Shown here piece by piece: positions 1-5,320 of a DNA stretch of 6,566 bases. Both the position numbers and the translations under genes were made by a program. Within the stretch, counting starts at the first letter, position 1, and every line of letters begins with the position of its first letter. Source of the stretch: Candidatus Omnitrophota bacterium (GTDB lineage Bacteria > Omnitrophota > Omnitrophia > Omnitrophales > Danuiimicrobiaceae). The DNA lies in contig JACQQT010000020.1 of NCBI GenBank assembly GCA_016206815.1, forward strand, positions 1 through 6,566, given 5' to 3'. The notes under the pieces are model-generated. The model saw only the letters and a program-made list of their open reading frames with translations. It did no database searches and was not told the origin of the DNA.

Positions 1-369
1 GATGCCAATTCTCAGCTGGTCGTGGGCGTCATTCTGATCCTTTTCTTTGCGGTGATCGCCACCGGCTTTTTCGGCGTTTTCTTTCTCCATCGGGTGGCCG
101 GGCCTGTTTTTCGCTTCCGCCAGGTGCTTGCCCGCATGGGAAGGGGTGAAATTCCGAATGATATCCAGCTGCGCCGCCGCGACTTTTTCAAGGAAACCGC
201 CGATGAGATTAACAAAGTGATCTACCTTCTAAGAGAATTTGAGAAAGCCTCCCATGCGGCCGAAGACCTGTTGCAAGACGCATCGCAGGAGAAGCTGTCT
301 CCCAAGGCGAGTTCAAGGATTAAGGAAATCCATAACGTGTTTGCCGCTTTGAAAAAACCTTCCTCCTAA
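1..369 (+). CDS. Membrane-anchored HAMP-like protein, C-terminal part (5' end outside window)
   Basis: The frame is open from the first base and stops at TAA 367-369, giving 122 visible residues; the true start lies upstream of the window. Residues about 6-30 form one hydrophobic membrane segment (VVGVILILFFAVIATGFFGV). It is followed by HRVAGPVFRFRQVLARMGRG and a stretch ending in RRRDFFKETADEIN. This GP-x-(Y/F)-R...L...G...LR..D.....E.N pattern is typical of HAMP-like linkers after a membrane helix. The remaining ~50 residues look helical and charged, perhaps coiled coil. No kinase, cyclase or methyl-accepting domain follows, so it is probably a small membrane protein rather than a full sensor. 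Function unknown. It is separated from nusA by a promoter, so it is probably not part of the downstream operon. An internal ATG at 22 lies inside the membrane segment and is unlikely to be the real start. Confidence 0.75.
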   Translation, partial: DANSQLVVGVILILFFAVIATGFFGVFFLHRVAGPVFRFRQVLARMGRGEIPNDIQLRRRDFFKETADEINKVIYLLREFEKASHAAEDLLQDASQEKLSPKASSRIKEIHNVFAALKKPSS

Positions 370-376
370 TTTTGCT

Positions 377-397
377 CCCTGTTCTTGCTTGACAGGG
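377..397. promoter_or_regulatory. Inverted repeat overlapping the -35 element (possible operator)
   Basis: CCCTGT (377-382) and ACAGGG (392-397) form a perfect 6-bp dyad with a 9-nt spacer, extendable by GC/GC (374-375 and 398-399) if T376 is bulged. The right arm shares ACA with the predicted -35 hexamer TTGACA. No T-tract follows, so it is not an intrinsic terminator for the upstream gene. A repressor site is a possible reading; chance is also possible for six base pairs. Confidence 0.3.
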
Positions 398-417
398 GCA
401 TCGCATTTTGCTACCAT
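389..417 (+). promoter_or_regulatory. Sigma70-type promoter for the nusA-infB operon
   Basis: A perfect -35 hexamer TTGACA (389-394) is followed by a 17-bp spacer and TACCAT (412-417, 4 of 6 matches to TATAAT). TG at 409-410 gives an extended -10 (TGC-TACCAT). Transcription would start near 423-425. The promoter lies between the stop of the upstream gene (369) and the leader terminator, as expected for the operon's own promoter. It is inferred from consensus only. Confidence 0.65.
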
Positions 418-422
418 ATCAC

Positions 423-451
423 CCTAAATAAGCGCAGTCCTTATACTTAGG
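423..451 (+). ncRNA. 5' leader hairpin of the nusA operon mRNA
   Basis: CCTAA (423-427) pairs with TTAGG (447-451), and ATAAG (428-432) pairs with CTTAT (440-444). This gives a 10-bp stem with a 2-nt bulge (A445, C446) and a 7-nt loop (433-439). The hairpin would begin almost at the predicted transcription start and ends just before the terminator stem at 452. With that terminator it forms a compact two-hairpin leader resembling the attenuator-type leaders described upstream of rimP-nusA operons in other bacteria. Whether it binds any factor is unknown. Confidence 0.4.
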
Positions 452-486
452 AAGTGGGCTGAAGTTCATGCCCGCTTTTTTATTTT
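452..486 (+). terminator. Intrinsic terminator / attenuator in the nusA leader
   Basis: AAGTGGGC (452-459) pairs with GCCCGCTT (470-477), including one G-U pair. The inner loop can extend the stem with TGA/TCA (460-462 and 466-468) around AGT, bulging T469. It is followed by a run of T residues (476-481) and then ATTTT. It lies about 30 nt after the predicted start site and 90 nt before nusA, with no full gene before it. It therefore looks like a premature terminator controlling operon readthrough. NusA is known to stimulate intrinsic termination, and NusA feedback has been shown in some bacteria, so autoregulation is a reasonable inference. It could alternatively end stray transcription from the upstream gene. 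Confidence 0.65.
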
Positions 487-560
487 CCGCCACAAAACGC
501 GGCGGATTCGTCCGACAAAGCGTTTTGGGACGGATTCGCCAACGCTTTGTGGCGAATTAG
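468..560 (+). CDS. Possible 30-codon leader ORF before nusA (weak)
   Basis: An ATG at 468-470 opens a 30-codon frame ending at TAG 558-560, only 13 nt before the nusA ATG. AGGAAG (450-454 with flanking base) is a candidate ribosome-binding site, but its ~13-nt distance is long. The start codon lies in the terminator hairpin, and the frame runs through the whole palindrome at 488-554. The product would be basic (several Arg/Lys) with no recognisable domain. It may be coincidence, because palindromes of this kind are often open in one frame. If translated, ribosomes would melt the palindrome and finish close to the nusA start. Confidence 0.15.
   Translation: MPAFLFSATKRGGFVRQSVLGRIRQRFVAN
488..554. 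repeat. 67-nt imperfect palindrome (REP/MITE-like) upstream of nusA
   Basis: CGCCACAAA (488-496) pairs with TTTGTGGCG (546-554). After a short imperfect stretch, GGCGGATTCGTCC (501-513) pairs fully with GGACGGATTCGCC (528-540) if G-U pairs are allowed. The tip CAAA-GCGT-TTTG (516-527) closes the hairpin. An alternative 10-bp perfect stem exists between ACAAAGCGTT (515-524) and AACGCTTTGT (541-550). CGGATTCG occurs twice in direct orientation (503-510 and 531-538). It sits between the leader terminator and the nusA ribosome-binding site, where rimP would usually lie. A dispersed palindromic element is the most likely identity; only one copy is visible here. Confidence 0.75.
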
Positions 561-563
561 GTT

Positions 564-568
564 AGGAG
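564..568 (+). promoter_or_regulatory. Ribosome-binding site of nusA
   Basis: AGGAG lies 5 nt before the ATG at 574. It decides the start: the frame is open back to a TTG at 547, but that codon lies inside the palindrome arm and lacks a ribosome-binding site. The protein from 574 begins MSQELLRTLEFIEKEK, as expected for NusA. Confidence 0.85.
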
Positions 569-573
569 TAAAT

Positions 574-1698
574 ATGAGTCAAGAACTCTTAAGAACCTTA
601 GAATTTATTGAAAAAGAGAAGAGCATTAAGAAGGAAGTGCTGTTGGAAGCCCTCCATGCCGCTCTTCTGTCCGCCTGCCGGAAGACTTTCCCCAATCCGG
701 ATACCATTGATGTCCAGATCAACCCCCGGACCGCCGACATTCAGCTTTTCGAGAACGGGAAAGAAATCCATAGTACTGATTTTGGACGGATTGCCGCCCA
801 GACCGCCAAGCAAGTGATCATTCAAAAGATTCGTGAAGCAGAGCGGGAGTCGGTTTATAATGAATATACCAAAAAGGAAGGCGATATCGCCACCGGAACG
901 GTTCACTGGATTGATCAAAAGCGCATTATCGTGGATTTCGGAAAAACCGAGGGGATTTTGCCGGCGCGCGAGCAATCCCCCAACGACGATTTTCGTCAGG
1001 GTGATACGATTAAAGTGTATGTCTTGGAAGTCAAAAAAACCGATCGCGGGCCTGAGGTGATTATTTCACGCGCCCATGCGAACTTTGTCAAAAAGCTTTT
1101 CGAATTGGAAGTTCCCGAAATTCATGATCATATTGTCCAAATCAAGGCGGTGGCTCGCGAGGTAGGCTTCCGCACCAAAATAGCCGTGCTTTCCAACGAT
1201 TCAAAGGTCGATTGCGTAGGTTCCTGTGTGGGGATGCGCGGACAGCGCGTGAAGAATATCGTCCGGGAAGTCGGGGGTGAAAAAATCGATATCGTTCGCT
1301 GGAACGAAGACCCCGAGCAATATATCCGAAGTGCCTTGAGTCCGGCGGAATTGGCGGAAGTGAAACTGAATCGCGAGACAAAGACCGCGGAAATTTTTGT
1401 CGCAGACGATCAGCTTTCGCTTGCCATCGGAAAGAAAGGCCAGAACGTGCGGCTGGCCTCCAAATTGGTGGAATGGACGCTGGATATTAAGAACACCAGC
1501 CAGAAGATTCCCTTGGGTTCCTTAAAAGGGGTGGGCGCTAAAACAGAAGGGTTGCTGCGGACCGCCGGCATTACGACCGTCAAAGATTTGTTGAAATCAA
1601 GTCCCGAAGCGTTGTCAAAGATTGAAGGCATTGGGCCCAAAACAGCCGAGAAAATCATCCAAGCGGCGCATGAAGCAATTATAGGGGATAAAAAATAA
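574..1698 (+). CDS. nusA: Transcription termination/antitermination factor NusA
   Basis: 374 residues. NusA binds RNA polymerase and the emerging RNA and modulates pausing, intrinsic termination and antitermination. Visible domains: N-terminal RNA polymerase-binding domain (~1-100); S1 domain (~101-167, with GTVHWIDQKRIIVDFGKTEG); KH1 (~180-250, VGSCVGMRGQRVKNIV and GEKIDIVRWNEDP); KH2 (~251-306, DDQLSLAIGKKGQNVRLASK). The tail ~315-370 has two helix-hairpin-helix turns (LKGVGAKTEGLL and IEGIGPKTAEKI). It is thus longer than the bare-core type but shorter than the ~495-residue E. coli form with two acidic repeats. The KH1 entry reads VDCVGSCVG where most NusA proteins have DPVGACVG, a small deviation. 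It is the first operon gene, 1 nt from infB. The upstream attenuator suggests regulation by termination, possibly by NusA itself. Identity is very secure. Confidence 0.97.
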   Translation: MSQELLRTLEFIEKEKSIKKEVLLEALHAALLSACRKTFPNPDTIDVQINPRTADIQLFENGKEIHSTDFGRIAAQTAKQVIIQKIREAERESVYNEYTKKEGDIATGTVHWIDQKRIIVDFGKTEGILPAREQSPNDDFRQGDTIKVYVLEVKKTDRGPEVIISRAHANFVKKLFELEVPEIHDHIVQIKAVAREVGFRTKIAVLSNDSKVDCVGSCVGMRGQRVKNIVREVGGEKIDIVRWNEDPEQYIRSALSPAELAEVKLNRETKTAEIFVADDQLSLAIGKKGQNVRLASKLVEWTLDIKNTSQKIPLGSLKGVGAKTEGLLRTAGITTVKDLLKSSPEALSKIEGIGPKTAEKIIQAAHEAIIGDKK

Positions 1699-1699
1699 G

Positions 1700-3925
1700 A
1701 TGCGCGTTCACGAGCTGGCTAAAAAATTAAAGGTCTCAAGCAAAGAGCTCATCGAGGACCTTAAAAAGCATGGCGTGAAGGTGAAGACCCATATGGAATT
1801 GCTGGATGCGAAGGTTGTGGAAACCATATTGAAGAAATCCGCTGCCCACGCAAAACCAAAAGTAGTTTCAAAAATCAAGGCAGCAAAACAAAGTGAGAAA
1901 AAAGTAAAAACTGAAAAGGCTCCGGTCAAACATGCAGTTCATATACAGCCAGCAAAACCTGCGCACCCAGTCATTGCGAGCAGCCCCAAAGGGCCGCTAC
2001 GCGGAGCGAAGCAATCCGAGCCGCCGTCATCCCCGAATGTTTTAATCGGGGATCCACAATCTTTGGATTCCAAACCAAAAGTCGTATCATCGGAACCCAT
2101 CGGAATCCCCGGAACCCCCGAACGCAAGGTCGAGAGAGTCACCGCTCCGGCAGAAGTCAAAAAGCCCGCGATTCAAGTTGAAATGCCCATTACCGTGGGA
2201 GCGCTTGCGGAAAAATTGGGCGTTCGGCCGGCAGAGCTGATTAAATCACTGATCGGACTCGGAATTTTTGCGAATGTGAACCAGCTGCTCAGCGAAGAAA
2301 TCATTTGGAAAGCAAGTAAAGCGCTCAATATTCCGATTGAAAAGATTGAGGACAAAGAAGCGAAGGCGGTTTTTGAAGAAAGTGAAGAGGATCCGAAAAA
2401 GCTGAGATTGCGGCCGCCGGTGGTGACGATGATGGGACATGTGGATCACGGCAAAACCTCGCTTTTGGATGCGATTCGAAAATCAAACGTTGCCGATCAG
2501 GAAGCCGGTCAGATTACGCAGCATATCGGCGCCTACGGAGTGGAAATTGCGGGGAAAGGGCATGTGACCTTTGTGGATACCCCGGGTCACGAAGCCTTTA
2601 CGGCCATGCGCGCGCGGGGGGCCAATGTAACGGACGTCGTCGTTTTGGTAGTTGCTGCGGATGACGGTGTCATGCCTCAGACGATCGAAGCGGTTGACCA
2701 CGCCACAGCGGCGGGATGCCCGATCGTGGTCGCAATCAACAAAAGCGATCTTCCCGCGGCCGATCCCGAGCGCGTGATGGGGGGGCTTCAAAAGTTAGGG
2801 CTCATGCCTGAGGAATGGGGCGGAAAGACAATTTGCGTCAAAGTTTCGGCAAAGACCGGAAAAGGAATTGACGAACTTTTAGAAATGTTACTTTTGGAAG
2901 CCGAAGTTTTAGAATTAAAAGCCAATCCCGATCGGCCCGCACAGGGAACCGTCTTGGAAGCGAAGCTGAGCAAGGGACAGGGATCGGTCGCAACCGTGTT
3001 GGTCCAAAACGGGACCCTGCACGTTGGTGATCTGATCGTGGTGGGTCCTCATTGCGGCCGTGTACGCGCCCTCCGGAATGATCGCGGCAAAAATGTGAAG
3101 GAAGCCAAGCCTTCTTATGCGGCGGAAGTTCTCGGTCTTTCCGGAACGCCGGAAGCGGGCGAAATTTTTACGGCGGTCAGTGATGAAAAAATAGCGCGAA
3201 AGATTGCGGAAAAACGCTCGCTTGAAATCCGCGAACGTGCGATGAAGGGCTTTCATCTGAAACATCTTTCGTTAGAGGAACTTTATAGTCAGATGAAAGA
3301 AGGCAGGGTCAAAGAGCTGAAGCTGATTATTAAAGCGGATGTACAAGGATCCGTTGAGGTGTTGACGCAATCCATGGAACAGGCGGTGTCTGAACAGATC
3401 AAAGTGAGAGTCATCCATGGCGGTGTCGGCGGGATCAATGAATCAGATATCATGCTGGCGGCTGCCTCGGATGCCATTGTCATAGGGTTTCACGTCAAAT
3501 CAGACGAACGCGCTCAGGCCTTAGTTGAAAAAGAGGGGGTGGACGCCCGATTTTACAACATTATTTATGAAGCGGTTGAAGACGTGCGGAAAGCGATGGA
3601 AGGGCTGCTGGAGCCGACCATGAAGGAAGTGGTGGAAGGCCGGACGGAAGTTCAGCAGATTTTTCAGTCTTCCCGCGTCGGCGCCATCGGCGGTGCAATC
3701 GTTCGAAAGGGAAAACTTGCCAGAAATCATCATATCCGGGTCATTCGGAATAATATTGTAGTCCACACCGGAAAACTGTCTTCCCTGAAGCGGTTTAAGG
3801 ACGATGTCCGGGAGGTTCAGGAAGGATACGATTGCGGTGTGGTGGTGGAAGGATTCGGAAAATTGCAGGAAGGCGACATTTTAGAGTCTTACCGCGTTGA
3901 GAAGGTGGCCGGCAAGCTGGTGTGA
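1700..3925 (+). CDS. infB: Translation initiation factor IF-2
   Basis: 741 residues. This GTPase places fMet-tRNA on the 30S subunit and promotes subunit joining. Residues 1-46 form an IF2_N helical module (MRVHELAKKLKVSSKELIED). Residues ~47-160 are a low-complexity linker. A second IF2_N module covers ~164-215 (ITVGALAEKLGVRPAELIKS). GTPase motifs: G1 GHVDHGKTS 246-254, G2 around T273, G3 DTPGH 293-297, G4 NKSD 347-350, G5 SAK 383-385. Domains II, III and IV (fMet-tRNA binding) follow, ending ~735 with EGFGKLQEGDILESY. Core motifs are complete. The ATG at 1700 is 1 nt after the nusA stop; AGGGG at 1683-1687 is a distant (12 nt) ribosome-binding site, so coupling to nusA is likely. The oddity is linker residues ~91-140: Pro/Ser/Gly-rich, unlike the Lys/Ala-rich flanks, and encoded by palindromic repeat-like DNA (separate entries). 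Confidence 0.98.
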   Translation: MRVHELAKKLKVSSKELIEDLKKHGVKVKTHMELLDAKVVETILKKSAAHAKPKVVSKIKAAKQSEKKVKTEKAPVKHAVHIQPAKPAHPVIASSPKGPLRGAKQSEPPSSPNVLIGDPQSLDSKPKVVSSEPIGIPGTPERKVERVTAPAEVKKPAIQVEMPITVGALAEKLGVRPAELIKSLIGLGIFANVNQLLSEEIIWKASKALNIPIEKIEDKEAKAVFEESEEDPKKLRLRPPVVTMMGHVDHGKTSLLDAIRKSNVADQEAGQITQHIGAYGVEIAGKGHVTFVDTPGHEAFTAMRARGANVTDVVVLVVAADDGVMPQTIEAVDHATAAGCPIVVAINKSDLPAADPERVMGGLQKLGLMPEEWGGKTICVKVSAKTGKGIDELLEMLLLEAEVLELKANPDRPAQGTVLEAKLSKGQGSVATVLVQNGTLHVGDLIVVGPHCGRVRALRNDRGKNVKEAKPSYAAEVLGLSGTPEAGEIFTAVSDEKIARKIAEKRSLEIRERAMKGFHLKHLSLEELYSQMKEGRVKELKLIIKADVQGSVEVLTQSMEQAVSEQIKVRVIHGGVGGINESDIMLAAASDAIVIGFHVKSDERAQALVEKEGVDARFYNIIYEAVEDVRKAMEGLLEPTMKEVVEGRTEVQQIFQSSRVGAIGGAIVRKGKLARNHHIRVIRNNIVVHTGKLSSLKRFKDDVREVQEGYDCGVVVEGFGKLQEGDILESYRVEKVAGKLV
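1970..2020. repeat. Palindromic repeat-like element inside infB linker, type GTCATTGCGAG
   Basis: The segment starts GTCATTGCGAGC and ends GAGCGAAGCAATCCGAG. Outer arms ATTGC (1973-1977) and GCAAT (2011-2015) pair, and GC 1980-1981 can pair with GC 2006-2007. Inside lie two small hairpins: GCCC-CAAA-GGGC (1983-1994) and CCGC-TAC-GCGG (1994-2004). From memory, GTCATTGCGAG...GAAGCAATC ends are typical of dispersed intergenic palindromes in several bacterial groups, including Rickettsia-like repeats. Here it is read in frame as IF-2 residues 91-107 (VIASSPKGPLRGAKQSE) without breaking the gene. Insertion into a tolerant linker is inferred; no second copy is visible in the window. Confidence 0.6.
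2026..2057. repeat. Palindromic repeat-like element inside infB linker, type GTCATCCCCGA
   Basis: ATCCCCGA (2029-2036) and TCGGGGAT (2046-2053) form a perfect 8-bp inverted repeat around a 9-nt loop, in the context GTC...CCAC. This resembles the common dispersed hairpin family with GTCATCCCCG...CGGGGATCCA ends (recalled, not searched). It is read as IF-2 residues ~109-119 (SSPNVLIGDPQ), in a different frame relative to its GTC end than the neighbouring element. It lies 5 nt after that element, suggesting a compound or nested insertion. Confidence 0.6.
2062..2107. repeat. Short palindrome and 10-nt tandem duplication in infB linker
   Basis: TTTGGA-T-TCCAAA (2062-2074) is a perfect 6-bp palindrome with a 1-nt centre. 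Further on, CATCGGAACC (2088-2097) is followed directly by CATCGGAATC (2098-2107), two adjacent 10-nt copies with one mismatch. Ten is not a multiple of three, so the copies are read in different frames. Together with the two elements just upstream this makes residues ~91-140 of IF-2 a patch of repeat-derived coding sequence. It could also be ordinary linker drift. Confidence 0.4.
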
Positions 3926-3950
3926 ACCGTCATCGCGAGTTGGGGATGAG

Positions 3951-4298
3951 ATGCAGGGAAAACGAATTGAACGAGTGGCGACTTTGATTAAGCATGAGCT
4001 TGCCTCGGTTTTCGCGCGCGGTTTGCGTGATCCGCGCATCGGGTTCGTGACCGTGACCGACGTTCAAGTGAGCGATGATTTGAAGCATGCGCGCGTTTTC
4101 TATAGCGTGTTGGGAACTGAGGAAAAAAAAGCCGAAACGGCAGAAGGACTGGAACAAGCACGCGGTTTTCTTCAGCGCGATTTGGCTCACAATTTAAAGC
4201 TGCGGTTTACGCCGCGCCTTTCTTTTTGTCAGGATGCTTCCCTTGAGGAAGGAATGAAAATAGACGGGATTATTAAAAAAATTCATGAAGAACAATAG
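3951..4298 (+). CDS. rbfA: 30S ribosome-binding factor RbfA
   Basis: 115 residues, normal for the family. RbfA is a single type-II KH-fold protein that binds pre-30S particles near the 5' end of 16S rRNA during late maturation and cold adaptation. Recognisable segments: RIERVATLIKHELASVF (residues ~5-21), DPRIGFVTVTDVQVSDDLKHA (~26-46, the most conserved part), LQRDLAHNLKLRFTPRLSF (~77-95) and a closing SLEEGMKIDGIIKKI. The ATG at 3951 was chosen because GGGGA (3942-3946) precedes it and the protein begins MQGKRIERV as RbfA does. The frame is open upstream to 3897, but that would overlap infB and add 18 unrelated residues. It lies 25 nt after infB, and its last 14 nt overlap nrnA. Confidence 0.95.
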   Translation: MQGKRIERVATLIKHELASVFARGLRDPRIGFVTVTDVQVSDDLKHARVFYSVLGTEEKKAETAEGLEQARGFLQRDLAHNLKLRFTPRLSFCQDASLEEGMKIDGIIKKIHEEQ

Positions 4299-5310
4299 TC
4301 AAACTCAACATTCAAGAGACGTTTCTTTAGAAGCGCTGTGTCGTGCGCTTCAGGCCAAGGACAATTTTCTCTTAGCTTCTCATATGAATCCTGAGGGAGA
4401 CGCGATCGGGTCTATTTTGGCGCTCGAATCCCTCTTGAGGCGTCTTGGGAAGAAAACGCTGATTGCCTGTGAGGATGCGTTTCCGGTGCGCCTTGCCTGT
4501 TTACCGAGTGCGCGCTGGAATCAAGCCAAAGACGTTCCGCCGTCACGCGCTTTTGATGCGTTGGTGGTTGCGGATTGTCCGACCCTAGAGCGGATCGGTT
4601 CGGTCCAGAAGCTGCTCACACCAAAAACCGAAATTTTCAATATCGATCACCACATCAGCAATGTGCGCTTTGGACATTATAATTATATTCAACCTTCCGC
4701 TTCCGCAGCCGGCGAGGTGGTCTACGACATTTTTAAATGGTTCCAAATGAAATTGAATCAGGAGGAGGCGACGGCCCTTTACGTTTCGATTTCCACCGAT
4801 ACCGGCTCATTTAAATACAGCAATACGACTGTGAAGTCACACCAAATCGCCTCCGAATTGATTCAAACGGGAATTGATATTGAGAAAATAAATGACGCCC
4901 TCTATGCCACCTATTCGCTTGAGAAAATCCAGCTCTATAGTCTTTTGCTGGGAAAGGTTCAAACCAGCGCGGACGGCAGGATTGCCTGGGTGGGTCTGAC
5001 GCGGGATGATTTGAAGCAAACAGGCGCGACGTATGAAGATACGGAAGGTTTTATTGATTTCCTAAAGTATATCCGGGAAGTTCAGTTTTCTTTTTTTATG
5101 AGCGAAATGGACGGCGCCCAGGACGGAGAAGTGAGAGTTTCGTTCCGCTCGAAGGGAGATCATGACGTTGCGAAGATCGCGGTTCATTTTGAAGGGGGCG
5201 GCCATAAGAAAGCGGCGGGGTGCACCATTCACGGCACGCTTGAGGAAGCGACCGGAAAAATTTTAGAACAAATCCGACAGGAGCTTGATCCACAAAAGGC
5301 AAAGTCGTAA
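4285..5310 (+). CDS. nrnA: DHH-family phosphoesterase, NrnA-like (nanoRNase / pAp phosphatase)
   Basis: 341 residues. NrnA-type enzymes degrade 2-5-nt RNAs and dephosphorylate 3'-phosphoadenosine 5'-phosphate with Mn2+ in the cytoplasm. The DHH catalytic domain shows all metal motifs: HMNPEGDAIGS (33-43), VVADC with D97, the signature IDHHISN (120-126, DHH 121-123), and STDTGSFKYSNTT (170-182, D172). The C-terminal DHHA1 substrate-binding domain carries VRVSFRSK (283-290) and GGGHKKAAGC (304-313). In motif I the first acid is Glu (PEGD) rather than the usual Asp (PDGD); Glu can still bind metal. The ATG at 4285 overlaps rbfA by 14 nt and lacks a clear ribosome-binding site, so translation probably depends on rbfA. 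This position between rbfA and truB is standard for the family. Which substrate dominates cannot be told from sequence. Confidence 0.92.
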   Translation: MKNNSQTQHSRDVSLEALCRALQAKDNFLLASHMNPEGDAIGSILALESLLRRLGKKTLIACEDAFPVRLACLPSARWNQAKDVPPSRAFDALVVADCPTLERIGSVQKLLTPKTEIFNIDHHISNVRFGHYNYIQPSASAAGEVVYDIFKWFQMKLNQEEATALYVSISTDTGSFKYSNTTVKSHQIASELIQTGIDIEKINDALYATYSLEKIQLYSLLLGKVQTSADGRIAWVGLTRDDLKQTGATYEDTEGFIDFLKYIREVQFSFFMSEMDGAQDGEVRVSFRSKGDHDVAKIAVHFEGGGHKKAAGCTIHGTLEEATGKILEQIRQELDPQKAKS

Positions 5311-5320
5311 GGATTGAACC

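Noticed and set aside
377..399. Terminator for the upstream HAMP-like gene
   Set aside because: The dyad has no T run after it; the nearest intrinsic terminator is at 452-481.
547..573. Upstream TTG start adding nine residues to NusA
   Set aside because: It lies in the arm of the palindrome, has no ribosome-binding site, and the ATG at 574 has AGGAG at proper spacing and a family-like N-terminus.
2483..2791. 102-codon antisense open frame within infB, and similar frames at 2915-3265, 598-975 and 3521-3766
   Set aside because: They are opposite to conserved IF-2 or NusA coding sequence, have no recognisable domains, and are explained as shadows of the real genes.
3897..3950. Upstream start for rbfA overlapping the end of infB
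   Set aside because: The extra 18 residues do not resemble RbfA, while the ATG at 3951 has GGGGA upstream and a typical MxxxRxxRV beginning.
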